Source: Takakia lepidozioides (taxonomy: Eukaryota > Streptophyta > Takakiopsida > Takakiales > Takakiaceae). From it: a stretch of DNA of 64,000 nucleotides. Below, in pieces: positions 12,726-23,396 of the stretch. Numbering within the stretch: position 1 is the stretch's first letter; every line of letters begins with the position of its first letter. Location of the stretch: positions 50,050,042 through 50,114,041 of the forward strand of contig CM060734.1 in NCBI GenBank assembly GCA_030704615.1, in the 5' to 3' direction. A program made the position numbers and the translations under genes. Under the pieces are notes generated by a model that was not told the DNA's origin, made no database searches, and saw only the letters and a program-made list of their open reading frames with translations.

Positions 12726-13820
12726 CACCGCGGGGTTGAGGCCTTATGGTGGGAGTCATGGGGAAATTGGTGCCTATCCAGCCCAGGTTAACTGATCAGC
12801 ACCAATTGAACTGCAGTAAACTTCAGTTGTGAACAAGGAGTCGAATCAGTTGGCCACAATGCAGTCTTTCCCCCTCTCCTCAATTCTTGTGGATAGCTGG
12901 CATGGTTGCCTCTACAGAAGCTACTTGTCATCCACTCAGAGGGATTAGCATGCCAAGTGATGATTGAAAGAAAGGAAAACAAGTAGAGCCGCTTGTTCTT
13001 TTTGCATTTGCTCATGCAATTCAGTTACCACAACATACACAGTCCCTACAAACTGCAAGCAACAATTGCTTAGTTTAGTAACAGATCGGATGTCTCACGG
13101 CAATAGACAAGGAATCCATCAAGGCCCAACAATCTCCCACTTTCAATACCACAATATCCTACTGGATAATCTAGCATCAAAACTTTCTGCATGTATAATT
13201 GACATGTCAAAACTGTGATGGGAGAGGTGCTCAGGTGTCAACCATTAGTTCCTGTCAGTTTATGTCACCTCCCTTACAGCCCTAGAATATAGGAATCTAC
13301 AAGCCGTTATTGACAAAGCTCATGCCATTAATGCCCAAGTCTACTCTAGAGATCTACCAAAGAGACCAGCCAATATGCTAAAGTAAATGATGGCTCAATT
13401 GACCCTCCTTGGTCAGAATTGCGGTAAAATCTATGAGGTTAGTCTGCTATCCAAGGTCTTCTCTGCCGTTAGTCTTCCTTGAACCAAAGAGGCTTCACCT
13501 AAAGCCTCAGCTTGATAGGGCCAAATTCGAGTGTCCAGTCCTCATCCTTTTCATTAAGTGAAAGCCACAGTTTCTCCTCCACGTGACTCAAATGACTTTC
13601 TGTCGCCATTACCCACCTCCCCTTCTTCCTCTTCAACTTTCCTCCCCCCCGCCCCAACCCCCGCCCCTCCCTCGCAAATAGTGTGCATTGCATTCGCTGT
13701 ATCCTCGATCTTGTTGTCAATATCACATTTCCACTCGGTGGTCTTAAACGCCATGTATGTCAAAGCCAGGCCTGGAACCACAGTCGCCGCGCTCGTAGCA
13801 CGAAGAACGAAAAGAATAAT
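12726..13820. other. unassigned sequence
   Basis: No recognised gene. A plus-strand stretch at about 13258-13400 reads like decayed protein (an LTALEYRNLQAVIDKAH-type segment) but has stops and no family I can name. A minus-strand open stretch at 13832-13554 has a hydrophobic start, but its ATG lies inside the adjacent tandem array, so I do not call it a gene. Confidence 0.35.
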
Positions 13821-14541
13821 AAACAGATGCATGAAAGAAAATTGATGGAAGGACTAAGGTAGTGGCAGTTGAAAAGTAGTGGCGCCTTAATCTGCAAATA
13901 GACCCTTGGGAACGATGAGCTATGCTCTCGAAAGCAACGAGACAATGACACTGCAATTGTAGGTCGGAGACTAGTGTAGAGCGACCGACCTTCCGACCTC
14001 TAGTCTCCGATAGGCTTCAGTCATCAGAAGAAGTCCCCTCCTTCACCGCCATACAGTAGAAGAGAGAAAACTCAGGATAAAACTTTGAACCATAAACAGA
14101 TGCAGGAAAGAAAATTGATGGAAGGACTAAGGCATTGACATCTAAAAGGTAGCAGTACCTTTAATCTACAAATGGACCCTTGGAACGATGAGCTATGCTC
14201 CCGAAAGCAGCGAGGCGATAGCACTGCAATTGTAGGTCGGAGATTAGTCTAGAGCGACCGACCTTCCTGCGACCTCTAGTCTCCGACAGGCTTCAGTCGT
14301 CACTAGAAGTCCCCTCCTTCACCGCCGGTTATGATCGAGAAGAGAGAAAACTTAGGACAAAACGAAGAACTCTGAACCATAAACATATGCATGAAAGAAA
14401 ATTGATGGAAGGACTAAGGCAGTGGCATCTTAAAGGTAGTGGTGCCCACCTTAATCTGCAAATGGACCCTTGGGAACGATGAGCTATGCTCCCGAAAGCA
14501 GCGAAGCGATGGCACTACAATTGTAGGTCGAAGACTAGAAG
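13821..14541. repeat. three-copy tandem array, 273-287 bp unit
   Basis: Copies start at about 13821, 14094 and 14381, each opening AAACA-ATGCA(T/G)GAAAG. Each continues through GATGAGCTATGCTC to CAATTGTAGGTCGAG-type sequence; the third copy is cut off at about 14541. Copies one and two end in an inverted repeat in which GGTCGGAGA(C/T)TAG is followed about 27 bp later by CTAGTCTCCGA, giving a predicted hairpin. The three copies differ by scattered substitutions and small indels. Confidence 0.8.
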
Positions 14542-14831
14542 AGTATAGAAGACTCACGATTGCCGCATCGGCAATCCCATATTGTTGAACGAATTTTATA
14601 CACCCATCCTGTAGCTATCCGAGGTGGATACTCAAGGGAGGAGGTGTAGGAATACTCTAAGTATTCATGTTCAGAACAATCAAACATGACCCGAACCTAA
14701 TGTATTATGGGGGTGCCATGAACATGTTTCCTTCATGAGTTCATGATAAGTCGACTTATCAGTGAACGTGGGCATCCTAGTTATTGATTACTTATGTAAT
14801 CATCTCAAGTTCTTTTTTCCTGTTTTCCAGA

Positions 14832-15290
14832 TCAGCTTATGTCCAAGCAAACCATACTTGTAACTGCTTGAGCATCACTGGCCATCATGGACTGAACATC
14901 AAGATAGTTGGGGATAGAAGGGGGGAATGGCCCAATTGGGTCCGTAAATGCAAGACAATTCGCTGGTGCATTTTCTATCTTTCCACATGTGATCACATCA
15001 CAAAACAAGTGGCATATTAACTGCATAGCCCATGATAATATTAGCCACGAGGTTCTTGTGGATATGTGGCTAAGTAGCATTTGGAACCCCAGTAGCTCTT
15101 TGTACAGAGTCTCTGTATTTTTCCACAACTTGGCGAAGTGATGGTCCTCAATGATCTCATCCAATTTAAACACTTTAAGTCGTCCCAGAAGCGGTATCCA
15201 GTGGCGCATGAGGTCATAAATATTGGCCCAAGGTCTCTGCTGGAGACACAGCTGCTTCCGCATCCATGACTTGTGGAATGGAAATTGTGG
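14832..15290 (-). pseudogene. LINE ORF2 fragment (C-terminal side of RT)
   Basis: A 143-codon open stretch (15263-14832), extendable upstream with KSWMRKQL, reads RPWANIYDLMRHWIPL and then LGRLKVFKLDEII. The pattern W-x-x-I followed by a G-R-x-x-x-F-x-L motif resembles the region after the reverse transcriptase in plant LINE ORF2. It has the same strand as the zf-RVT relic at 12.4 kb, consistent with one disrupted LINE. There is no catalytic motif in this part, so the assignment is inference. Confidence 0.4.
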
Positions 15291-15989
15291 CAGTGTTACA
15301 GCGTCCCAGTAGGATTTTGGTAGTGGTGCTCAATTCATGAAGATTAGGTCACAGGATTATGTCAGAACTGATATGTGCAACTGCCATAGGTTCAAGTTTT
15401 GGTTAGAAACAAACTGCTAGCACACATATCCAGAGTATAAACATCACTTCTGCTTTCTCTTTCCCTCTCATGATCGATGCAGATAGTGTCAGAGCTATGC
15501 TTATGATCATCTGCCAGTGCTTTTTAGTCCCGACCAGCCTGGTTCATGAGGGCATCATAGATAGACTTTGTGAGATGAGTTTCGTATAGAAAAGACACAA
15601 CTCTATACATGTGCAGTAGTGCCCACATGTTGTACTTTCTCTCTCGTTTGCCTCTTACATTTAGGATGCACCCAGATTGCGGTGGCGCTCACCTACCTAC
15701 TTTCAGAGTCCCAATTCCGCTTCATGAGCGCATCATAGATAATAGGTGGGGTTCTTAAATATTTTCACGTATCAAGCTTGGTTTGGGCCCTTGTTTTCGT
15801 TAATCCATTGGACAGACCGTATGTAATTGCTCTACTTGGCTATGCTCTGGTAGTGGAGAATAAGCAGTTCATGCAGAAAGATTCTGGATTTTCCACACGC
15901 CAAATCTTGGGCTTCTGTAGGCTCCTTTGGGGATTTTAGGCAACGCACCTCCAGTACTCCGCAATCCCCTACAGGTGATTCCCCTCATC
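15291..15989. other. unassigned sequence with a short direct repeat
   Basis: The word TTCATGAG(G/C)GCATCATAGATA occurs at about 15543 and 15721 in the same orientation. There is no gene signal. The end may be the 5' leader of the following LINE. Confidence 0.35.
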
Positions 15990-18340
15990 TTGATCTCCAT
16001 TTTCTTTGTCCATCCTCTCTTGTGTCCATTGTTTCCTTTTGTAAAGTTACCTACTTACTTTCTTTCTCTTTCCTTTCTCGCGCGCGCGTCACCCTACCAT
16101 GTCCTCCTACAAGCGCCAAAGGACGATCGGCGAGGATGCAGACTCCCCCTCTCCCTCACCCCACCCTGGGTCCCCTCTGCTTCTTCTTCTTGCCCCGGTC
16201 TCTCTACATGCATCTCCATTCCGTCAATACTCCACGAGGAGTGTTGATGTTCAAATGCTTCCGGACCAAATCACTATCCTGCAAACTCGATGCAATTTCT
16301 GAAGAGACTCTGCAACAATTGCTCGCTGCCCGAGACAAAGACTGGGAGAAGCGGCTTGCAGACCGAGACAGGGACTTGGAGAAGTCGCTGGTAACCCGAT
16401 ACAAACACATGGAGAATTTGCAAGCTGAGGTCACCGTTTTGCAGGCCTCTCTTCAGGAGAGCAATAGCAAACTACATGGTGTGTTGAAACAGCTCAATGA
16501 GAAAAACTGGAAGGCGAAGTGAAAACCCTCACAGAAAAGGACATGCCAAATCCCCTCACGGCAAGCATTCACCAGCAGGTGAAATCCCTTAGCAAAGAGC
16601 TGAAAACACACAGAACTGCAACGTCTACAATGGCACCGGGAGCTCCAAGCTCACAAGGCAGATGCTTCCTCTTGGGCTAATATAGTTAAGGGCAGCACAT
16701 CCAACAAGCTGAGTCCTCATTCTCTAGAGAAGACAGTCTCGGCTACCTTGCGGGATGAACAGCAACAAACTTTCAAAGCCCTTAATATCAGGATCACTGG
16801 AAAGCTAGGGAACCTTGCAGAGGGGGACCTTCTTGGCGCGGCCACCACCCTTATTCAGCAAAACCCTGCTCTACCACGGGGAGCGAGTGACATTGAATGG
16901 GCTTAGCGTGCTGCAAGAGGGTGAGTGCAGGAAGGTGGCTTAGTTTGGACATCACACTGCAGTTTTTCATTGAGTGCTCTTCATATTATCTGTAACATTC
17001 TGCAAATAAGTTTATCTTCGTCCCAAATGAGATTGAATATTGCTAGCCATCTACCATATCTACATGTTGGTATGATTATTTTTCGTTAGATGATTTTTCA
17101 TGGAGCTATGTACTTTTAGGACTTGCACTCTGGGCTGTTACATTCCCAGTTTGTCCACAATGGGACTCTTAAACACCAACTTACACTTAGCCATTTTACA
17201 CATGGACTCCGAATATAGATTAACGTTGAGGAATAAGAGACATGGATGAATTTGTAGACAATTTCATTCATTTGTTAGTGCACTATGGACTTTTATATAC
17301 CTCCAAATATACTCAAAATTTCAAAAGTCCATGGTGTTCAAAACATTTCATATTTGGGTAGAATTCTTGAATGACAACATAAAGATTGTCATTATCTGCA
17401 AGTTCTTATAACTAGATGACCACATGCCATATATAATTGGGGACCTACAAATTAGATATTCTTTAACATCGTGGAATAATGTTTCTAAAATATTTAGGAT
17501 GGACCCATTTACTAAAAATGTTAGACATCTCATTATCTATCAATGTAAAAATATATTTGACCAAAAAACATAGATTATTTTTTTTGCCCATGGACTTTCG
17601 TGGAGGTCGCATTTGCCGTTTTTGAGCCACCTGATCTTGCACTCACCCAAGAACTTCAGATCACAAGGTCTTATTCATTCGATTCAAGGATAAAGATGCT
17701 CGGGATAAGGTCCTCCGACAGCGGCCTCAATTGAGAGGTCAGGATATGTATCTGAATGGTGATTTGACCCCCCCTACAATGCAATATCATGTAGGCGCAA
17801 CTCTTGCAGGTCAAACATGCTCGAGCATAGGGGCACTATGCAGTGTACCGAGATGAGAGGGTAATTGTCCGCGGGCAAGACCGTCGTCCCTCTAACTCTA
17901 AATAGAGGTTGGGGCCCCATGAGACCAACACACGCTCACATCTATACATTGGCTCATGGAACTGTAATGGCTCATTGAGGAGCAGCCCTTGTTATTGCTT
18001 CCAGTCAGTGACTCGTCCACGAATAGGTCTCAAAGGCTCTAGTGGAGTGGCTTGTTACTTTGCGAACGGGCTTCTCCATACAAAGACCCACTGACAAGGT
18101 ACATTTGGTGTCACATTAAAGGCTATAACCCTCAACCCAACATTCTACTGGCGAGATGTTATTTTGCTCCGGCTGCATCTCCACACAGTGGCCTACACAT
18201 GTGAACACATTTGCCATATGTTCCACTGGAAGTGGATATGTCCCGTCTCCGTACCCCAAATACAGACATATTCTTGGTTGGAGATTTCAACGCCCGTACG
18301 GGATCACTACAGGCCCCCACCTTCGACCCTACGGATATTA
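15990..18340 (+). mobile_element. decayed LINE: ORF1 plus endonuclease part of ORF2
   Basis: ORF1 starts in a Ser/Pro-rich stretch near 16100. It has a long heptad-type coiled coil at 16290-16520 (ISEETLQQLLAARDKDWEK and following), then after a frameshift an SWANIVKG segment near 16670 and an LRDEQQQTFKALNIRITGK segment. The frame breaks at about 16930 and resumes at 17640 with LFIRFKDKDARDKVL, so about 700 bp of AT-rich sequence is inserted. ORF2 then begins with IGSWNCNG (17955) and reaches FLVGDFNAR (about 18280), the two diagnostic endonuclease/exonuclease/phosphatase motifs of non-LTR elements. It is broken by several frameshifts. The copy stops abruptly where a 53-54 bp tandem array begins. 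Confidence 0.75.
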
Positions 18341-18632
18341 GTTTCGGGAGTGAGAGTTTTAATTTCGCACTAAGAAAATAAAATGAAGTAAGAGTTTCGG
18401 GAGTGCGATTTTTAATTTCGTACTGAGAAAATAAACTTAAGTAGGAGTTTCGGGAGTGGGAGTTTTTATTTTCGCACTGAGAAAATAAACTTAAGTAGGA
18501 GTTTCGGGAGTGCGAGTTTTTATTTTCGCACTGAGAAAATAAAATGAAGTAGGAGTTTCGGGAGTGAGAGTTTTTATTTTCGCACTGAGAAAATAAAATG
18601 AAGTAGGAGTTTCGGGAGTGAGAGTTTCGTCT
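18341..18632 (+). repeat. tandem array, 53-54 bp unit, six copies
   Basis: The marker GTTTCGGGAGTG recurs at 18341, 18394, 18447, 18501, 18555 and 18609, spacing 53, 53, 54, 54 and 54 bp. Each unit continues with a T-rich run, TTTCGCACTGAGAAAATAAA and AAGTAGGA. The same unit occurs in reverse orientation at 21556-21858. Confidence 0.9.
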
Positions 18633-19034
18633 TGATAAATTATCCATGGGACGTGACAACCTTTAAGATCTCTTGGAGTCTCAGCGCGCGGAATGAATTT
18701 TCATTTTCAGTCATTGCAAACTTCACCTTTATCATCCATCCTACCCTGAAGTCTGAAATGATGACAAGGAGCTGAGTACTTGGTCTTTGTAGCACGACAT
18801 AATAGGAAAAATGGACGCCCGTAGGTGCAGCAAGGGTTTCATGACATCTTCTGGATTGTTACTCTCAAGTCTTCTTCCAAAGCAATGGGACATTGCATCC
18901 CTTTTTCCCTGACAAAACAAGTAAACGTTGCAGTATAGGTCATTATGGTTCATCCCACCCCTATGCAGCAGTGTTTACTTGCTTTGTCAGGATAGAAGTT
19001 TGTTTGCAGACCTTAGACTTCATCATGCCCTAGA
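18633..19034. other. no gene recognised
   Basis: A short spacer between the 54-bp array and the palindromic satellite; no motif seen. Confidence 0.4.
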
Positions 19035-19248
19035 CTTCTTTTGGCATTTGGCATTTGGGTACATGTCGTGACGATCATCACATTTTTGAGTTTTATTTTA
19101 TTTAATTTTTATGGTTTGCATTTGACATTTGGGTATGTCGTGATGATCGTTGACGATCATCATTTTTTTTTTGTTTTTTTTGTTTTTGGGTTTGCATTTG
19201 GCATTTGGGTACATGTCGTGATGATCGTTGACGATCAATACTTTTCTG

Positions 19249-19281
<33 letters not shown>

Positions 19282-19345
19282 CCGCATATGCCATTTGGGT
19301 GGATGTAGTGATGATCGTCGAGTGTGTGCATACAAGTATGATGAA
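19035..19345 (-). repeat. palindromic satellite, four copies (reverse orientation)
   Basis: Four units read (T)GCATTTGGCATTTGGGT, then ACATGTCGTGATGATCGT and GACGATCA, each followed by a T-rich run (one T tract at about 19253-19280). On the minus strand this is the same unit as the array at 52080-53075, including the T/A-rich spacer position. Apparent Lys-rich or Phe-rich open frames here come only from the homopolymer runs. Confidence 0.85.
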
Positions 19346-19581
19346 CTGATACATTTGAGTAAGCGCCTCACCGGGCATTTATGCCTCTGATTGATTGCAA
19401 ACATTTTTATATGAATTCAAGTGAAGGTTGTCTACATTTCAAATTTGTCATGTTTGTTTTTTTTTTTTTTTTCTACAGCCATGTCAACCATGTTAGATGG
19501 TAACCATGTTTTTCCACAGCAATAGACCCTCTATCTGCCATCCTCGCCTATAGGGCCTACTTTTCCACAAGCTTTCGTTGT

Positions 19582-19609
19582 GCTCACGCTTCCAAGCTAA
19601 AGCGTGAGC
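19582..19609. repeat. GCTCACG...CGTGAGC hairpin
   Basis: A perfect inverted repeat: GCTCACGCTT, 8-bp loop, AAGCGTGAGC. The same arm sequence recurs at 42295, 51690 and 53216-53258. Confidence 0.6.
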
Positions 19610-19639
19610 TCAGCTCCCAGGCTCATGGGGCTGGGCTCA

Positions 19640-21534
19640 CGCCGTAGCTACGCTGACCTAAAAAGTAAAAATATGGTCAAGAGTGGATCTGTTGCGACGG
19701 AAACCAGCCTGTCCCTTAGTACGTATGTAAGAGGATTCAGCCCAATCATCCAGTTCCATGCTCACTACTGTCCCAAACAATTTAGTTAGTAACGAGGACA
19801 CCATAATAGTGCGATAGTTGGTCGATGCGAACGTGTCACCGCTCTTGGAGAGTGGATGGATGATGCTCTTTGTCCACTTTGTTGGAAAGCCACTACCTCA
19901 TTGAAGAGGTGAGCTATAAATGGGGCTAAAGTAGGTGCAGCGTGCTTGATGAACTCATTTTGAAGTCCTGAAATGTCCAGTGCCATGCCATTTTGCAGCA
20001 TCTTGATTGTCTTTGCTGACATCGGCTGCAGTAAATAGAGAGATTTGTAGGGGTTTAGAGGTTATGGGAGAGGGAGTTTGGCTTAAGGAATGGTACAAAG
20101 ACTGGGCATACTCATTCTAGACGTGAATGTTAGTGATTGGGGGAGGGTATCTGTGAGGTTTAAGGAGGGACAAAAAAGGACGAGGAAGAAATCTGACTTT
20201 TGCAAGGAAAGAAGATTGCAAATTGAGAGTATAGGCTCTCTTTTTGGATCTAATGAGGTACTTATAGTGCTTAAGAGCTAGGTTTTTTAATCTGGAAAAT
20301 AATGTATATAAAGTAATGAGATTTGAGGTGACGTCTAGCAACCTTGCATTCTTCATCATAAAATGGTGCATAACGACGAGTGGAGAAGGGTGAGAAGGTA
20401 AATGGGAAGGTGACGGGGAAGGATCGCAAGGTTGAGTCCCAAAGGGCGTGAGCAAGATAGGTAGTCTTGTCATTAGGAGATGGTAGATCTAGAATGGAGA
20501 GGAGGATTGACGCTAGGCATGTTTCATACTCGGCGTCGTGTAAATGAGAGAAGGGGGTATTAAAGTGAATACGTGGGTGTAAAGGAAGAGAAGTAAGCAT
20601 TGTTCTCCCTATTGTTCTGCAACGTTATGAGGTGATTCATGATTCATGATTGGCTGGGTTGTTGGAGATCGCTTCCTCTTGCCCATTGGGCAGTCAACCT
20701 TGATGTGCCCCATTTGGCCCAATTGAAGCATGTGGCTGATGATCAGTCCTCAATTAGGCGAATAGTGTAGTAGTTACCCTTGTCATCAATAGATACATAC
20801 TACATACTTAGGCAGAATACTACATACTTACATACTCAGGCAGAATGTCTTCATTTGGCATGATAAGAACCATTTTAGCAGACCTTGTTTCATGGAGTCT
20901 GGATGCTATGGTTACCCCTGTCGATGCTGAATCTTGCCTAAGGTTTCTTGTGTCCATCTGTGGATCAAATACAGCTAAGCAGCCAAGGTAGAAGCCAAAG
21001 AGTTTGGCTATGCGTGGCAAGTTAACTAGATACTGATCCGGAATGAATGGTAATGAAACAAACCCCAAACCCCTTGATTGCCCGGCAGGGGCATGGCGCC
21101 TGGCGCAGGTCTGGGCATTCCAGGCCTGGGCCCTAGCTTGAATCCACGGCGATGGCAGCTCCGGCTAATGCCATGCAGGGGGGCCGGAGGGAGTGCAGCC
21201 GCGATGGCGGCAGAGCTCGGGGCTCGAGAAAAACGCCATGAGGAGTGGGCCAAACCTAGGGCAGGGGTTTGAGAGGGTTGAGGGTGGAGTGGCCCCCCCA
21301 TGAAAGCAGGGCCGGGTAGTCAGAGGAGCTCCCAAACCCCGCGCCCTTCTGGGCTACGGCTCCAAATATCCTAGGCCTGCAGGCTATACCAAAAAAAGCT
21401 AACCCTATTAGTCGTGTTGGAGCTCCCAAAGAGATAGTCAACCACGCTCTGGCCCTTGTATGTGTGGCAGGTGAACTGGCTGGAGGATTTGAAATTGGTT
21501 GTGCCATTGTAAATGACAAGCCCCTGAATTTCAC
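19640..21534 (-). mobile_element. decayed LINE: ORF1 and reverse-transcriptase part
   Basis: Minus strand, read from 21534 downward. It has a Ser/Pro-rich ORF1 start (MAQPISNPPASSP near 21505) and a GC-rich, frameshifted middle. Then comes GFVSLPFIPDQYLVNLPRIAK (21068-21000), typical of plant LINE ORF1, and a zinc-knuckle tail near 20700 that still shows GHIKVDCP but has lost frame next to its first cysteines. ORF2 lacks its endonuclease: it begins in the linker (HLHDAEYETCLASILLSIL near 20550) and reaches RT motifs ALDISGLQNEFIKHAAP (about 19985), NYRTIMV and GQAGFRRNRSTLDHIF (about 19690). It then ends. Several frameshifts and stops mark it as inactive. Confidence 0.75.
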
Positions 21535-21555
21535 AAAACTTGAGTAGATGGGGTA

Positions 21556-21858
21556 ATACTTAAATTGAATTTCTTAGTGTGAAATTAAAACTCTCACTCC
21601 CGAAACTACTACTTAATTTTAATTTTTGAGTGCGAAGTTAAAACTCTCATTCTTGAAACTACTACTTAATTTTAATTTCTTAGTGCGAAATTAAAAACTC
21701 TCACTCCCGAAACTACTACTTCATTCTATTTTCTCAGTGCGAAATCAAAACTCTCACTCCCGAAAGTACTACTTCATTTTAATTTCTCAGAGCAAAATTA
21801 AAACTCTCACTCTCGAAACTACTACTTCATTTTAATTTCTCAATGCGAAATTGAAAAA
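21556..21858 (-). repeat. tandem array, about 54 bp unit, five copies (inverted)
   Basis: Units read AACTCTCACTCCCGAAACTACTACTT(A/C)ATT, then TTAATTTCTCAGTGCGAAATTAA. This is the reverse complement of the unit at 18341-18632. The array stops about 20-25 bp upstream of the ORF1 start of the minus-strand LINE, in the same orientation as that LINE. Confidence 0.88.
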
Positions 21859-21874
21859 TAGATCAAATAGTTTA

Positions 21875-22020
21875 TCGTTTTGGTGCAACTGCACCCTATA
21901 AATGCATCGTGCCTCAACACATGTAATCCTATGATCGTGGTTTAAAAACATACAACCCCCATGACCGTGGGTTGTGCTTACGCCGTGCTCAGAGGATACC
22001 AACCCCCACCCTTAGACAAT
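21875..22020 (+). repeat. dispersed repeat (copy 1)
   Basis: Contains CCTATGATCGTGG, then CCGTGGGTTGTGCT and ATACCAACCCCCACC in that order. The same words occur in the same order at 42240-42350. In both cases they follow a TTTCTCAATGCGAAATT word, so the two loci look like diverged copies of one element. Confidence 0.6.
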
Positions 22021-22229
22021 CACTCGAATAATAGTTCTTATTCTTGGCTTTGGTTTTGTTTCCTCTCTCATGTTTTCTTCCATTTTGTCCCATAAGCTCT
22101 ATGAGCTTTCTGTGGACGTTATAAAGCACCATTTCATTTCTCTTGAAAGAATACATGCTATGAGATGCACAATTCGCATTTTGCATTATTTGCTGCTTCT
22201 TCGTTAGTCAATTTTTGACCTGGTTGAAT
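22021..22229. other. no gene recognised
   Basis: Spacer of about 200 bp; nothing supportable. Confidence 0.4.
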
Positions 22230-22793
22230 GGGTGTTGTGCGGGTCCGGGTTTTGACCTCGGATATCCGGAAGGTTAGGGTATGGGTTACCCAGATCCGCA
22301 CCCGGACCCATGCTATCACCAAAAACCCGGACCCTGACCCGGGTTCATTTCAGAAATGAACCTTGAAATGAACCCGAACCCGCGTGCCAGGTCCAGAACC
22401 CCTTAAACCCGCACCCCGGGGCCAGTATAGCGGGTCAGGGTCCGGGTTTTAATTTTAATAGATAAATACATAAATAAATGTAGAAACTGTTTTTAAGAAA
22501 TCAAAATTTGATATTTATTTATTTAAATATGACAGAAAAAGTTATTTATAATTAATTTCATTTTTCTAATATCTTTAATCAATTAAATAGGACCTGGATC
22601 CGAACCCGTGAACCAGTTAATTTTTTCCAGCAACTACCCAGACCCGGACCTGACTCCGTGTTCAAAAACCCGGACCCGGACCCGAACTCTCCAAATTTCA
22701 AAACCCGGATCCGAACCGGGACTAGGCTCCAAAAAAAGTACCCGAACCCGGACCCTGCGGGTTTTTAAAAAAGGCACTACTTGCACAACACTG
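22230..22793. mobile_element. hAT-like MITE related to the one at 696-1113
   Basis: Ends are (GG)GTGTTGTGC on the left and the reverse complement of CAGTGTTGTGC on the right. The flanks are rich in CCCGGACC/GGGTCCGGG words with a strongly AT-rich centre (22450-22590), the same layout as the 5' element. No convincing 8-bp duplication remains (GGTTGAAT against GTGTGGAC). The Thr/Arg-rich open frame inside is a composition effect. Confidence 0.55.
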
Positions 22794-22828
22794 GTGTGGA
22801 CTTCCTAAAGGAAGACTCAAAGGGGACC

Positions 22829-23396
22829 AAAGTAACTAAGTGCAAATATTCAGCCCCTTGTTCTTCTCTTTGTCCTTCTTTTGCTTCGCCTGACTTGTGC
22901 TCTTTGAAGATGGAGTAAAGAAAGTTAGCTTGATATCTGCATGTGGTTTCAGTGGCGTGGTGGATGCAAAGGGCTCTGACACTAGCCTTGGTGGCTTGCT
23001 ATGAAAGTTGAGCCGAGTTCACACTGCTCCGCCTGAATCTGCTTCTTGTGGATGGCATCGACTTCGATGTAGAAACCAATTTTGGTATTGGCTTTGACTT
23101 GGCTGCTACTTCACAAGTGGCAATAAAAGGTTCAGGCAATGGGTCTGGAGAGGGTTCCAGGGATGCCACTACATGTGGTTTCACTGGCGTAGTGGATGCA
23201 ACGGCTTCACTCACTAGCCCAGGTGGGTTGCTTTGAAATTTGAGCCGAGTTCGCATTGCCCCACTTGAATCTGCTTCTTGCTTTATCCGTGGTAGTGCAT
23301 TTGATTTAAACACCAATTTTGGTACTGCCTTCAGTTTGGCTGCTACTGTACAAGTGGTAATAGGAGTAGGTTCAGATAATGAGTGAGGGTCACATC
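22829..23396 (-). pseudogene. Pro/Ser/Lys-rich protein with about 77-aa repeats, frameshifted
   Basis: Minus strand from an apparent splice acceptor (ctttgcag, ending at 23397). The frame is open for more than 120 codons and contains one full repeat unit (TRLKFQSNPPGLVSEAVAST, then a PKLV..K segment). The next unit continues at DNA level 230 bp later, but in another frame and after an in-frame TGA. Its own last part (RLNFHSKPPRLVSEPFAST and a Lys-rich tail) is again open. The protein looks disordered and basic; I do not recognise it. It may be a decayed last exon. Confidence 0.3.

Noticed and set aside
13554-13832. 92-codon minus-strand frame with a hydrophobic, signal-like start
   Set aside because: Its ATG lies in the tandem array unit, the C-terminal half is low-complexity Gly/Glu, and there are no splice or family signals.
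19041-19404. Phe-rich and Lys-rich frames around 19.1-19.4 kb
   Set aside because: They are produced by poly(T)/poly(A) runs in the palindromic satellite.
22608-22808. Thr/Arg repeat frame (TRTRTRTL)
   Set aside because: It is a translation of CCCGGACC repeats inside a hAT-like MITE.
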